Shown here: positions 1 to 6,012 of the stretch, piece after piece
Numbering within the stretch: position 1 is the first letter of the stretch
Layout of the letters: every line of letters begins with the position of its first letter
Source of the DNA: JAAEQD01 sp964521815
GTDB taxonomy: Bacteria > Zixibacteria > MSB-5A5 > UBA10806 > 4484-95
NCBI GenBank assembly: GCA_964521815.1
Contig: CAZFSN010000113.1
Coordinates: 1 to 10,613, forward strand
Direction of reading: 5' to 3'
Length of the DNA stretch: 10,613 nt
Translations under genes and position numbers: made by a program
Notes under the pieces: model-generated
What the model saw: only the letters and a program-made list of their open reading frames with translations
Database searches by the model: none
What the model was told of the DNA's origin: nothing

Positions 1-599
1 ACCAAACGGCGCACCATGTGATGTAAAAAACGGTTGGCTTTTACTTCGTAGATCAACGCCCCGCTATAACGAAACCAACGTGAAACATAGACCTCGCAAT
101 GATTATTATGCTTTAACGATTTCGTTTTACAAAACGCCGTAAAATCATGATTGCCTTTAAATAGCGCGGCCGTCTTATTCAATCGATTAATATTTAAAGA
201 GCGATAGCTTTGAAAACAGGTGTGACGATTTAAGGCATGGGGTGATTCGGCTATATAATATCTATAGTTTCGGCTATAAGCGCCGCGCCTGGGATCGAAA
301 CCCTTCTTTACCGGCAAAACTTTTTTAATCGCTATGTCATCGGGCAGCATGCGGTTAAGACGGTAATATAACTCGTCCGGTTCAATGAATCTTGCCAGCG
401 AAAACGAGGCGACTTGCCCCTCCGCGTGCACCCCGGTATCGGTGCGCCCGGCGCCGAGGACGACAATCTTTTCCTTTGTAAAAAGGCTGATTATATTTTG
501 CAATACACCCTGAACAGTCCGCTTTTCCGGCTGAATCTGCCAGCCGTAAAAATCAGTGCCGTCATATTCGACAATAAGCTTGTAATAATATCTATCCAT
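1..599 (-). CDS. truA: tRNA pseudouridine synthase TruA, 3' end cut by window edge
   Basis: TruA isomerises uridine to pseudouridine at positions 38-40 of the tRNA anticodon arm, in the cytoplasm. Read on the minus strand from the ATG at 599-597, 199 codons are visible. The N-terminal segment has EYDGTDFYGWQIQ (residues 11-23). The catalytic loop GAGRTDTGVHAEGQV spans residues 49-63, with Asp54 as the expected nucleophile. NYRYYI (111-116) holds the tyrosine that stacks in the active site. FLHHMVRRL (191-199) is the conserved late motif. TruA is usually about 245-265 residues, so roughly the last 50 lie outside the window. The start codon lies inside the end of the ecfT-like gene (8-base overlap), so the two are probably co-transcribed and translationally coupled. 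Family assignment is secure. Confidence 0.96.
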   Translation of the reverse strand, partial: MDRYYYKLIVEYDGTDFYGWQIQPEKRTVQGVLQNIISLFTKEKIVVLGAGRTDTGVHAEGQVASFSLARFIEPDELYYRLNRMLPDDIAIKKVLPVKKGFDPRRGAYSRNYRYYIAESPHALNRHTCFQSYRSLNINRLNKTAALFKGNHDFTAFCKTKSLKHNNHCEVYVSRWFRYSGALIYEVKANRFLHHMVRRL

Positions 600-1353
600 A
601 GTATGCTGCTAAAACGGTCAAGACAAATCCCGATAAAAGTAATAAAATATCCTGAGCTTTGAGCTTTGTTTTAGTACCGGCAAAATACACTCCGGCATCG
701 CCTTTCAAGGCCAGCGCCGACGCGACATCATCGGTTTGGCTGATCACCCGTGAAAATAGCGGCAGCATCAGCTTTAAATTGAGCCTTATTTTATGGATTA
801 ATCTCCCGCCGAAATCAGCCCCGCGCGCTCTCATGGCCAGCACGACGATCTCTCGCTCTCTGATTAGAACCGGAATGAATCTCATGGCGATAAAAAATAT
901 CAATGCCAGCTCTTGAAAAAAACGACGCTTGAACCCGCCAAAGCCCGCGGCCAGCATACCCGCTATTTCTTGCGGCGATGTCCAGCTTATAAGACAAATG
1001 GCTGAAATTATAAAGTTCAAGAATCGTAGTAAATTAAATATCCCGGCTTTCATGCCGGTATCGGTGGCATTAAACAACCATAACCGAAACAGACTCCGAC
1101 CATCGTGATAAAAAAGATGAAGGATAAATACAATCAAGAAAATCAGCCAAAATGATTTCAGGATTTTAACGATATAAAAAGGCTTCAAGCCCCCAAAGTA
1201 AGCCAATGAAAACAGGGCTAAAAGCACAATAGCCTGAGTTAAGATCAAACCGACACACAATATAATGATTGATAAACATATAAACCAGAAAAGCTTAACC
1301 TCTACAGCCACGCAGGCTATTTTGCTGTTGGGGATATATTTAAGATTAATCAT
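592..1353 (-). CDS. ecfT: EcfT/CbiQ-like transmembrane subunit of an ECF transporter
   Basis: EcfT couples the paired ATPases of an energy-coupling-factor transporter to vitamin- or metal-binding S components in the inner membrane. The 253-residue product has hydrophobic segments around residues 21-57, 59-82, 104-125, 148-165 and 232-252. Between the last two is the basic cytoplasmic coupling region. Its first signature, MRARGAD (174-180), matches the conserved Ala-Arg-Gly motif that contacts the ATPase. The second expected motif is degenerate: ALALKGDAG (213-221) has Lys217 where Arg is normal. No ecfA ATPase gene or S-component gene lies in the window. The adjacency to truA recalls the ecfA-ecfA-ecfT-truA order of Firmicutes, but the upstream neighbour here is a divergent MFS gene. 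The ATG at 1353 has only a weak AGG upstream. The family is fairly sure; the substrate is unknown. Confidence 0.85.
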   Translation of the reverse strand: MINLKYIPNSKIACVAVEVKLFWFICLSIIILCVGLILTQAIVLLALFSLAYFGGLKPFYIVKILKSFWLIFLIVFILHLFYHDGRSLFRLWLFNATDTGMKAGIFNLLRFLNFIISAICLISWTSPQEIAGMLAAGFGGFKRRFFQELALIFFIAMRFIPVLIREREIVVLAMRARGADFGGRLIHKIRLNLKLMLPLFSRVISQTDDVASALALKGDAGVYFAGTKTKLKAQDILLLLSGFVLTVLAAYYG

Positions 1354-1430
1354 CGATTCAATATACCTAAGCCGTCACTGCCGGTCAAATATTTACTTGA
1401 CTTCAAACACTGTATTTTTGATTATGCCGC

Positions 1431-2684
1431 GTGCAGAATGGCGGACGTTTTCTGGGCCGTAATATGGCCCTGGGGATTATCAACGGCATATTTTTTAATC
1501 TGGTGGCGGCTTTTTTAAGCGGAACTACAGTTATTCCGCTTTTTATATCCGGCTTAACTGATTCCCCCGTAATAATCGGCGCTTTCTCCACGCTCGAAAG
1601 TTTTGGCTGGTATTTCCCGCAATTATTCATGGGCGCCTTAATCGCCGGCAGGCCGCTTGTCCTTGCTTATTATAACAAATTATCATTTTCCAGAGTGATT
1701 TCATTTGCCGCCATAATACCTCTGATTTTTTTAATCAAAGATAGCAATTACAGTCTTCTACTGATCGGATTTGGTTTATTATTTGGGATTTATGCTATCA
1801 CTTCAGGCATGGCGGGTATAGCTTTTATGGAAATAGTAGGCAAAATGATTCCGGTAAATAAACGAGGAACTCTTTTCGGTCTCAGGATGTTTTTCGGCGG
1901 CTTGCTGGCGATTCTGGCGGGGCCGATCGTAAAATATATGCTGGACCGATGGCAATTCCCAATCAACTTCGGATATATTTATACCATATCATTAATAATA
2001 ATAATTTTCGCGCTGGCCGTTTTCGGCTTCGCCAAGGAACTTCCTCCGCTGGTGTTGAAAATCAAACCGGGATTCAAAAACAATTTCGCTAAAAGCCTAT
2101 CTTTATTTAGGAACGACGTAAACATCCGCCGACTTGTGGTTGCCCGATATTTGACCAATACGGCTTTACTGGCAATGCCTTTTTATATTATTTTAGCTAC
2201 CGAGCATCTCGGCATATCCCGGCCGCTGGCGGCGACATATTTATCATTTGAGAAAGTCGGCTACCTGGGTTTGAATGTCCTCTGGGGCTGGCTTTCTGAC
2301 AGGATTTCCAATAAGCTTGTTCTGAAAGTTTCGACGATTTTCGCAATCATAGCGCCGGCCCTGGCATTATTTTCGGTTTATCACTATCCCGGTTATTTCG
2401 TTTTCGGCCTGGTGTTTTTCTTCAATGGAGCGGCTTTAAGTGGTACCAGCCTGGGCTATATCAATTATTTATTGGAAATATGCAATGATGATGATCGAGT
2501 TTTATCGATGGGTCTTATCCATTCTTTTATCGCCCCGGCCATATTCTTTTCGGCCTTGGGTGGATTGCTGATTGAATTGTTTACAATTAAGATATTATTT
2601 ATAGTCACGCTAATCGGTCTGATTTTCTCCTACTGGTACATAAGCCAATTAAAAGAACCTGTCAGGGAAAATTGGCAGAATTGA
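1431..2684 (+). CDS. MFS transporter, probable exporter
   Basis: This is a 417-residue integral membrane protein with about 12 hydrophobic segments, the usual length for a major facilitator superfamily permease. The loop motif GWLSDRISNK (residues 286-295) in the second half matches the MFS motif A pattern G-x-L-[AS]-D-R-x-x-x-[KR]. KRGTLFGLR (144-152) occupies the loop after helix 4. The N-terminal pattern RNMALGIINGIFFN (10-23) is typical of MFS proteins that begin almost directly with helix 1. The start is uncertain. GTG at 1431 is the first in-frame start, since a stop lies at 1419-1421; the next is ATG at 1464. Neither has a good Shine-Dalgarno sequence. A weak promoter-like pair, TTGACT (1397-1402) and GATTAT (1420-1425) with 17-base spacing, would favour the ATG at 1464. 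It is divergent from ecfT across a 77-base gap. The substrate cannot be inferred. Confidence 0.85.
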   Translation: MQNGGRFLGRNMALGIINGIFFNLVAAFLSGTTVIPLFISGLTDSPVIIGAFSTLESFGWYFPQLFMGALIAGRPLVLAYYNKLSFSRVISFAAIIPLIFLIKDSNYSLLLIGFGLLFGIYAITSGMAGIAFMEIVGKMIPVNKRGTLFGLRMFFGGLLAILAGPIVKYMLDRWQFPINFGYIYTISLIIIIFALAVFGFAKELPPLVLKIKPGFKNNFAKSLSLFRNDVNIRRLVVARYLTNTALLAMPFYIILATEHLGISRPLAATYLSFEKVGYLGLNVLWGWLSDRISNKLVLKVSTIFAIIAPALALFSVYHYPGYFVFGLVFFFNGAALSGTSLGYINYLLEICNDDDRVLSMGLIHSFIAPAIFFSALGGLLIELFTIKILFIVTLIGLIFSYWYISQLKEPVRENWQN

Positions 2685-2697
2685 TAAATCAATTTTT
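2679..2697 (+). terminator. weak AT-rich hairpin at the end of the MFS gene
   Basis: AATTGA (2679-2684) and TCAATT (2689-2694) form a 6-base-pair stem with a TAAA loop, overlapping the stop codon and running into a short T stretch (2693-2697). The stem is weak, so this is only a possible terminator. Confidence 0.25.
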
Positions 2698-2759
2698 ACT
2701 TATTAAAAATATCAATTGAAACGTCTTACATTTGACTAATTCGGATGAGTTTTTCTTCT

Positions 2760-2856
2760 CGTTGCGAAGCGGCCAAGGCACATCCGTGTAATCTGTCAGT
2801 TTGCTACCCAACGAGTTACAGATTGCTTCGTCCCCGTACGGGTCCTCGCAATGACA
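2760..2856. repeat. dispersed inverted-repeat element (HCEDPYGDEAI-type), partly degenerate
   Basis: The stretch 2685-2948 has no credible gene. It contains two arms in inverted orientation. One is at 2816-2856 (ACAGATTGCTTCG ... CCTCGCAATGACA). The other is at 2760-2796 (CGTTGCGAAGCGGCC ... GTGTAATCTGT). The better-kept arm is itself a near-palindrome, with ATTGC/GCAAT ends around a CCCGTACGGG centre. Read on the minus strand, it gives the peptide HCEDPYGDEAI. This is a familiar spurious translation of a short interspersed repeat found in many unrelated bacterial genomes, where it occurs between genes. The other arm has diverged and carries ATCCGTGTAATCTGT, which resembles another common intergenic repeat. 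It probably behaves like a REP/MITE-type non-coding element; its mobilising enzyme is not here. Confidence 0.65.
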
Positions 2857-2948
2857 GGTTTTAAGGTATTTCAACGATCCCGCCGCTTGAAGATGAGTAC
2901 AGTATCTGCGTATTTAAGCATGTTGCGGTTGATCAAATCAGGCGAGTC

Positions 2949-3374
2949 CTAACGGCATTTTTTACATAATCCATATATCTCGAACCTGAAGCCTTGAGGT
3001 TTATAGTCGAACTCATTGACGATCCGGTTTTGCTCTTTTTCGATAGCCGATGAGGTGAATTCCTCGGTATGCCCGCAATTGACGCATATGAGATGGCCAT
3101 GGTTGACACGCTTAAACGCTTTTTCGAACCGGGCTCGGCCATCCCCGAAATTAACCTCATTAGCCAGGCCGCATTCGGTGAAAAGTTTCAGCGTACGATA
3201 GACTGTCGAGAAGCCGATATAAGGATAATGCTTTCGAACCAGCGCGTGAAATTCATAAGCGGAGATGTGGCCGGTTGTGGATAAGAACGTTTCCAGAATA
3301 TTAAATCTTTGGTCGGTGCGCTTCAGGTTTTTCGATCTTAAATGTTCAGCCAATACTTCTTTTTCGTTAATCAT
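2949..3374 (-). CDS. fur: Fur-family metal-responsive repressor, canonical sensor motif (second of tandem pair)
   Basis: This is a 141-residue Fur-family DNA-binding repressor, of normal family length. The N-terminal winged helix carries the recognition-helix motif FSTVYRTLKLF (residues 55-65). The metal-binding half keeps His36, Glu84, the HGH motif (92-94) and Glu104/Glu105, all positions used for regulatory metal binding in Fur proteins. Two Cys pairs, Cys97/Cys100 and Cys137/Cys140, should hold the structural zinc. The His usually found just before the last Cys pair (near FEIYG, 131-135) is absent. Its ATG lies within the stop region of the upstream paralogue (ATGA, 4-base overlap), so it is cotranslated with it. 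Iron is the likeliest signal, given the Fur box upstream of the operon. Zinc, manganese or peroxide sensing cannot be excluded from sequence. Confidence 0.9.
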   Translation of the reverse strand: MINEKEVLAEHLRSKNLKRTDQRFNILETFLSTTGHISAYEFHALVRKHYPYIGFSTVYRTLKLFTECGLANEVNFGDGRARFEKAFKRVNHGHLICVNCGHTEEFTSSAIEKEQNRIVNEFDYKPQGFRFEIYGLCKKCR

Positions 3375-3799
3375 TGTCTACTCCTGCTACACGCGGAACA
3401 CAAACCGAATATTTGAAAATTGTAATCCAGTAATTTAAAATCCATTTCCGCGCATATCCTGGCCTGAAGATCCAGTAATTCGGGAAGATGAAAACCGAAA
3501 CGATTACCGCAATCCCGGCAGATCAAATAATCTACTCGGGGTTGATCGGTTATTTTTTCGAAACCGACGGCGGCCCCGCCGAACCAAACCCGGCGCAATA
3601 AACCGGCCTGTTCCAGTAATTCAAGCGTCCGGTAAACAGTCGCCCGTGAAGTCTTCCGGCCTTTTTGCTTGAGTATGACCAAAAGATCATCAGCCTCAAA
3701 ATGCCCTTCGGTAGCCAGGGCTTCTTCCAAAATCGTGAGCCTCTCCGATGTCGGCTTCAACCTTTTGCTTTCGAGGAACTGATTAAATTTCGTCAGCAT
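3371..3799 (-). CDS. Fur-family paralogue with altered regulatory metal site (first of tandem pair)
   Basis: This is a 142-residue Fur-fold protein that aligns almost residue for residue with E. coli Fur: GHFEADDLL at 32-40, recognition helix RATVYRTLELL at 52-62, and FE at 80-81. Both zinc-holding Cys pairs are present (Cys94/Cys97 and Cys134/Cys137). The stretch that normally reads HHDH before the first Cys pair is instead QPRVDYLIC (86-94). The following acidic position is in GFH (102-104), and the late His near the IFGLC segment is Tyr126/Asn127. Most regulatory metal ligands other than His33 and Glu81 are therefore missing, while the DNA-binding half looks intact. It may bind DNA without the usual metal control, sense something else, or pair with the second Fur. 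Start: the ATG at 3799 has GGGAG about 12 bases upstream, and an in-frame stop lies just above it. Confidence 0.88.
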   Translation of the reverse strand: MLTKFNQFLESKRLKPTSERLTILEEALATEGHFEADDLLVILKQKGRKTSRATVYRTLELLEQAGLLRRVWFGGAAVGFEKITDQPRVDYLICRDCGNRFGFHLPELLDLQARICAEMDFKLLDYNFQIFGLCSACSRSRQ

Positions 3800-3822
3800 T
3801 GTGTTTGATTACTCCCTGACAT

Positions 3823-3837
3823 TGATATTCATTACCA
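3823..3837 (-). promoter_or_regulatory. Fur box upstream of the tandem fur operon
   Basis: TGATATTCATTACCA matches the 7-1-7 Fur inverted repeat TGATAATnATTATCA at 12 of 14 defined positions. Extended to 3818, the 19-base stretch matches the classical GATAATGATAATCATTATC box at 15 of 19. It lies 24-38 bases upstream of the first fur ATG and touches the predicted -10 hexamer, the usual arrangement for repression. I infer autoregulation by one or both Fur proteins. Confidence 0.6.
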
Positions 3838-3871
3838 TATACACTATTTCGCGTGAATCGGTCAAGCGTTT
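3836..3871 (-). promoter_or_regulatory. predicted vegetative promoter of the tandem fur operon
   Basis: On the minus strand TTGACC (about 3860-3865) is followed, 18 bases on, by TATATG (3836-3841), a fair -35/-10 pair. The Fur box directly abuts and overlaps the -10 on its downstream side. The leader to the ATG at 3799 would be about 30 bases. Confidence 0.4.
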
Positions 3872-3884
3872 TCTTAATTTTATC

Positions 3885-3912
3885 TTGACACCAGATACTG
3901 TATTCCTTAATT
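3885..3912 (+). promoter_or_regulatory. predicted promoter of the small lipoprotein gene
   Basis: A perfect -35 hexamer TTGACA (3885-3890) is followed after 16 bases by TTAATT (3907-3912), a poor -10. The predicted start of transcription would be some 35 bases before the TTG start codon. The -35 is convincing; the -10 is not. Confidence 0.35.
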
Positions 3913-3954
3913 AAAACCTGTGTAAATAATAACTTAAAATCAATGGAGGAGATT

Positions 3955-4308
3955 TTGAAAAAAACATTGATCTTTACCCTCATTATCGCGGCTATAGGCG
4001 CTTTTATAATCGGCTGCGATCAACAGAAAGCTATCGATCAGATTCTGGAAAACCCTCAAATGAAGAGCTATTTGATGGGTAAAATGATGGAAGACGAAGC
4101 TATTAAAGCCGATATCACCAACCAGCTTATGGCGGATTCCGCCTGGGTCAATTCAATTATCGTCCGCCTCACTGATCAGCAAAACACTCGCACTATTATG
4201 TTCGAAAACCTGTTAACGCATGAAGGCATGGGCGATATGATGCTGGAAAAAATGGCCGAGGATCCGGCATTAAAAACCAAGATAAAGGAAATCGCCAAAA
4301 GAAGATAG
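3955..4308 (+). CDS. small Met-rich lipoprotein with an internal repeat, function unknown
   Basis: I do not recognise a named family. The likely start is TTG at 3955, preceded by GGAGGAG at 3945-3951; an ATG at 3943 would place the ribosome site inside the gene. That gives 117 residues. MKKTLIFTLIIAAIGAFIIG is a clean lipoprotein signal peptide ending in the lipobox IIGC, so Cys21 should be lipidated and the 97-residue remainder should face the periplasm or be outer-membrane anchored. The mature part is predicted helical, rich in charged residues and Met (10 of 97). It carries two copies of a pattern M-x7-K-M-x-E-D-x-A-[IL]-K-x-x-I, at residues 36-54 and 92-110. It diverges from the tandem fur genes, but the Fur box is nearer the fur promoter, so Fur control of this gene is not shown. 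An intrinsic terminator follows, so it is probably monocistronic. Confidence 0.75.
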   Translation: MKKTLIFTLIIAAIGAFIIGCDQQKAIDQILENPQMKSYLMGKMMEDEAIKADITNQLMADSAWVNSIIVRLTDQQNTRTIMFENLLTHEGMGDMMLEKMAEDPALKTKIKEIAKRR

Positions 4309-4334
4309 TCTTTGATATTTGCCAATAGAATTTA

Positions 4335-4375
4335 AGCGGGATGCCATAAATAATTGCGCTTCCCGCTCTTTTTTT
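4335..4375 (+). terminator. intrinsic terminator after the lipoprotein gene
   Basis: AGCGGGA (4335-4341) and TCCCGCT (4361-4367) form a 7-base-pair GC-rich stem, with a long loop of 19 bases, followed by C and seven T (4369-4375). The hairpin also lies just beyond the anti-sigma stop on the other strand, but no strong T tract follows on that side. Confidence 0.75.
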
Positions 4376-4383
4376 GGAGATTA

Positions 4384-4884
4384 TTAAGAAAATATCTCTT
4401 TTACTTCACGCCATAAACAAGCGGATACGCCAACGAAAATAAACAGCACAAAAATTACGAAATACTCATAATACCTTGATGATTGCGCTTTATCGGCTAA
4501 TTGCCCGAGGTTTATATTGTCCGCGAATTTCAAAGCCGATAACTCGTTAATAAACAAATTGTAGCCATGATTGAACCATTCTATGATGGCCGGTAAATTG
4601 ATAATCAACAGCATTACCGCCGCTAAAGATGCCGCAAGCCAAGTCCATTTTCGGATAAGCCGAAAGCGATATTGCTGTTCGTATCGATTATAAAGAGTCG
4701 ATTTGAGGTTTTCGGAAATATCCACAGTTTCGGCTGTTAATGAAAGCTGTCGTAGAGCGGTCTCTAATCCCAACTCGGCGGCATATTTTTGAGCGCATGC
4801 CGGGCATATTTCAAGATGCTTAAAAACTTCATCAATATCTCCGGTTTCGCTATTTAAATTCCTGTCAATATCTTCACATCTCAT
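4384..4884 (-). CDS. anti-sigma factor with ZAS zinc-binding motif and two membrane segments
   Basis: This is a 166-residue membrane-bound anti-sigma factor, expected to hold the adjacent ECF sigma factor inactive at the inner membrane until a signal releases it. The N-terminal cytoplasmic part has Cys3 and HLEICPAC (residues 23-30), giving the His-x3-Cys-x2-Cys pattern of ZAS-domain (zf-HC2) anti-sigma factors. A first hydrophobic segment spans about 80-103. A second lies near the C terminus at about 139-158, leaving a short external loop of about 35 residues and a short tail. There is no large periplasmic sensor domain. Its ATG overlaps the sigma stop by one base (TAATG), so translation is coupled and production is likely stoichiometric. 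The role is inferred from motif plus position; the signal is unknown. Confidence 0.85.
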   Translation of the reverse strand: MRCEDIDRNLNSETGDIDEVFKHLEICPACAQKYAAELGLETALRQLSLTAETVDISENLKSTLYNRYEQQYRFRLIRKWTWLAASLAAVMLLIINLPAIIEWFNHGYNLFINELSALKFADNINLGQLADKAQSSRYYEYFVIFVLFIFVGVSACLWREVKEIFS

Positions 4885-5396
4885 TATAAACTTGCTCCGG
4901 CTAAAGTTCTCAATTCGGCTTTGGCCCGGAAAAGCCTGATTTTCACCGTGCTTATCGGGATATCCAGAAGCCGGGCTATCTGATCATATTTTAAATCCTG
5001 ATAATATCTCAAGATAATTATCTCCCGGTACTCTTCGTTTAAGCTGTTCACCATTTTCTTAAGCCTTAATTTCAATGATAAATCCATCTCATTCTTTGAC
5101 GAAATAACCGGTTCTGTTTCATTCTCCAGTTTTTGCCGTCTTTGCTGGTTAAGGCAATAATTTTTGCAAATTTTATAAAGCCAGGTAGAAAATTGCGAAT
5201 CACTCTGGAAATAAGGTAGACCCTGATAAGCTTTGACAAAGACCTCCTGAACAGCGTCTTTGGCCGCTTCGGATTCATGCAAGTAACTTAAAGCGGTCCG
5301 ATATATGAAATTCTGGTGACGGCAGACAAGATCATTAAATGCGGTATCATCGCCGCTTTTGGCGCGGGCTAAAAGCTGCGCATCGGAAACCGCCAT
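4884..5396 (-). CDS. ECF-family RNA polymerase sigma factor
   Basis: This is a group 4 (extracytoplasmic function) sigma factor, with region 2 and region 4 and no region 1 or 3. With the start chosen here it is 170 residues, normal for the family. Region 2 includes DAVQEVFVKAY, with the promoter-melting segment FSTWLYKICKNYCLNQQRR just after. Region 4 has EEYREIIILRYYQDLKYDQI and the helix-turn-helix DIPISTVKIRLFRAKAELR. The frame is open up to an ATG at 5471, 25 codons earlier. I prefer the ATG at 5396 for three reasons: an AGG lies 5 bases before it, homology to the family begins right there, and the predicted promoter would start transcription at about 5472, leaving no leader for the upstream ATGs. 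It forms an operon with the anti-sigma gene. Its own promoter carries the motif repeated at the divergent gene, so autoregulation is likely. Confidence 0.92.
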   Translation of the reverse strand: MAVSDAQLLARAKSGDDTAFNDLVCRHQNFIYRTALSYLHESEAAKDAVQEVFVKAYQGLPYFQSDSQFSTWLYKICKNYCLNQQRRQKLENETEPVISSKNEMDLSLKLRLKKMVNSLNEEYREIIILRYYQDLKYDQIARLLDIPISTVKIRLFRAKAELRTLAGASL

Positions 5397-5478
5397 TTTC
5401 GCCTGGAAATTCCGGGCTATGTTTTTCACTCCCGCGCCGACTAAGCCTGTTAATTGATAAACCATCGCCATTTAACTA

Positions 5479-5508
5479 TAAGACAGGTAAATACCGGATT
5501 TTGTTACA
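5479..5508 (-). promoter_or_regulatory. predicted ECF-sigma-dependent promoter of the sigma/anti-sigma operon
   Basis: On the minus strand TGTAACA (5508-5502) is followed by 16 bases and then TGTCTTA (5485-5479). The same two motifs at the same spacing face the other way at 5528-5557. A GTC-containing -10 and an AAC-containing -35 are usual for ECF sigma promoters. The pairing of identical motifs around a divergent gap next to the sigma gene supports autoregulation. Confidence 0.65.
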
Positions 5509-5527
5509 TAAAAAGTCAAATTATTTT

Positions 5528-5557
5528 TGTAACATTTTAAATCGCCGGGGTGTCCTA
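5528..5557 (+). promoter_or_regulatory. predicted ECF-sigma-dependent promoter of the DUF6249-like gene
   Basis: TGTAACA (5528-5534), 16 bases, then TGTCCTA (5551-5557). Transcription would begin near 5564, leaving a leader of about 27 bases with AAAGGAG placed six bases before the ATG at 5591. The -35 motifs of the two divergent promoters are separated by 19 bases. Confidence 0.65.
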
Positions 5558-5590
5558 CGAGTAAACAAAAACGAGTGAAAGGAGAAACTA

Positions 5591-5983
5591 ATGGACCCAA
5601 TAATTGATGGACTTGTACCAATAACAATAGTCGCGATAATTTTTACTACGGTGTCGGCAGTCGGCATAGTACTGATTTTGGCCGCTATAAAAAAACGAAA
5701 AATGGAAGTCGACGCTTATAAGGCCGCAATTGAAAAAGGGTTGCCCGTGCCCGAATTTAAAATTCGCATAACCGAAAAATCGCCTGCCAATACGCTTAAA
5801 GCCGCCCTGGTATGGATGGCTTGCGGCCTCGGATTCACTATAATGATGTATGTAATCGCACTTGAAGAGCGGGATTTTAGCCCGATGGGCATTGGCTCGA
5901 TACCTTTTTTAATCGGGGTGGCATTGGCTATTTCGTACGTTATCGAGAAAAAAGAGCGTGAAAAGGAAAAAAACAATTCCTGA
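5591..5983 (+). CDS. small three-helix membrane protein, DUF6249-like
   Basis: This is a 130-residue inner-membrane protein with hydrophobic segments at about 9-33, 69-90 and 101-118. Between the first and second is a cytoplasmic-looking segment, DAYKAAIEKGLPVPEF (41-56). The tail is highly charged (KKEREKEKNN). The layout of one helix, an 'AIEKGLPVPE' linker and then a helical hairpin is that of proteins annotated DUF6249. I recall these often sitting beside ECF sigma factors; the molecular role is not known. The ATG has an excellent ribosome-binding site (AAAGGAG, 5578-5584). It is divergent from the sigma/anti-sigma operon and shares its promoter motif, so it is likely a direct target of that sigma factor and may act in the same membrane stress response. 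The domain name is from memory and should be taken as probable. Confidence 0.75.
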   Translation: MDPIIDGLVPITIVAIIFTTVSAVGIVLILAAIKKRKMEVDAYKAAIEKGLPVPEFKIRITEKSPANTLKAALVWMACGLGFTIMMYVIALEERDFSPMGIGSIPFLIGVALAISYVIEKKEREKEKNNS

Positions 5984-6012
5984 TGTTGCTAAAATATGGG
6001 TGGGCGGTATCT

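Noticed and set aside
2815..2820. TGTAAC on the minus strand as another ECF-sigma -35 element
   Set aside because: There is no TGTC-type -10 at the matching distance, and the sequence is part of the dispersed repeat.
2689..2874. A 61-codon minus-strand open frame giving HCEDPYGDEAI
   Set aside because: It is the familiar artefactual translation of a dispersed intergenic repeat, with no ribosome-binding site and no protein-like composition outside the repeat.
3943..3954. ATG at 3943 as the lipoprotein start
   Set aside because: The GGAGGAG at 3945-3951 would then be coding, and four acidic or neutral residues would precede the Lys-Lys signal peptide start. TTG at 3955 fits both the ribosome site and the signal peptide.
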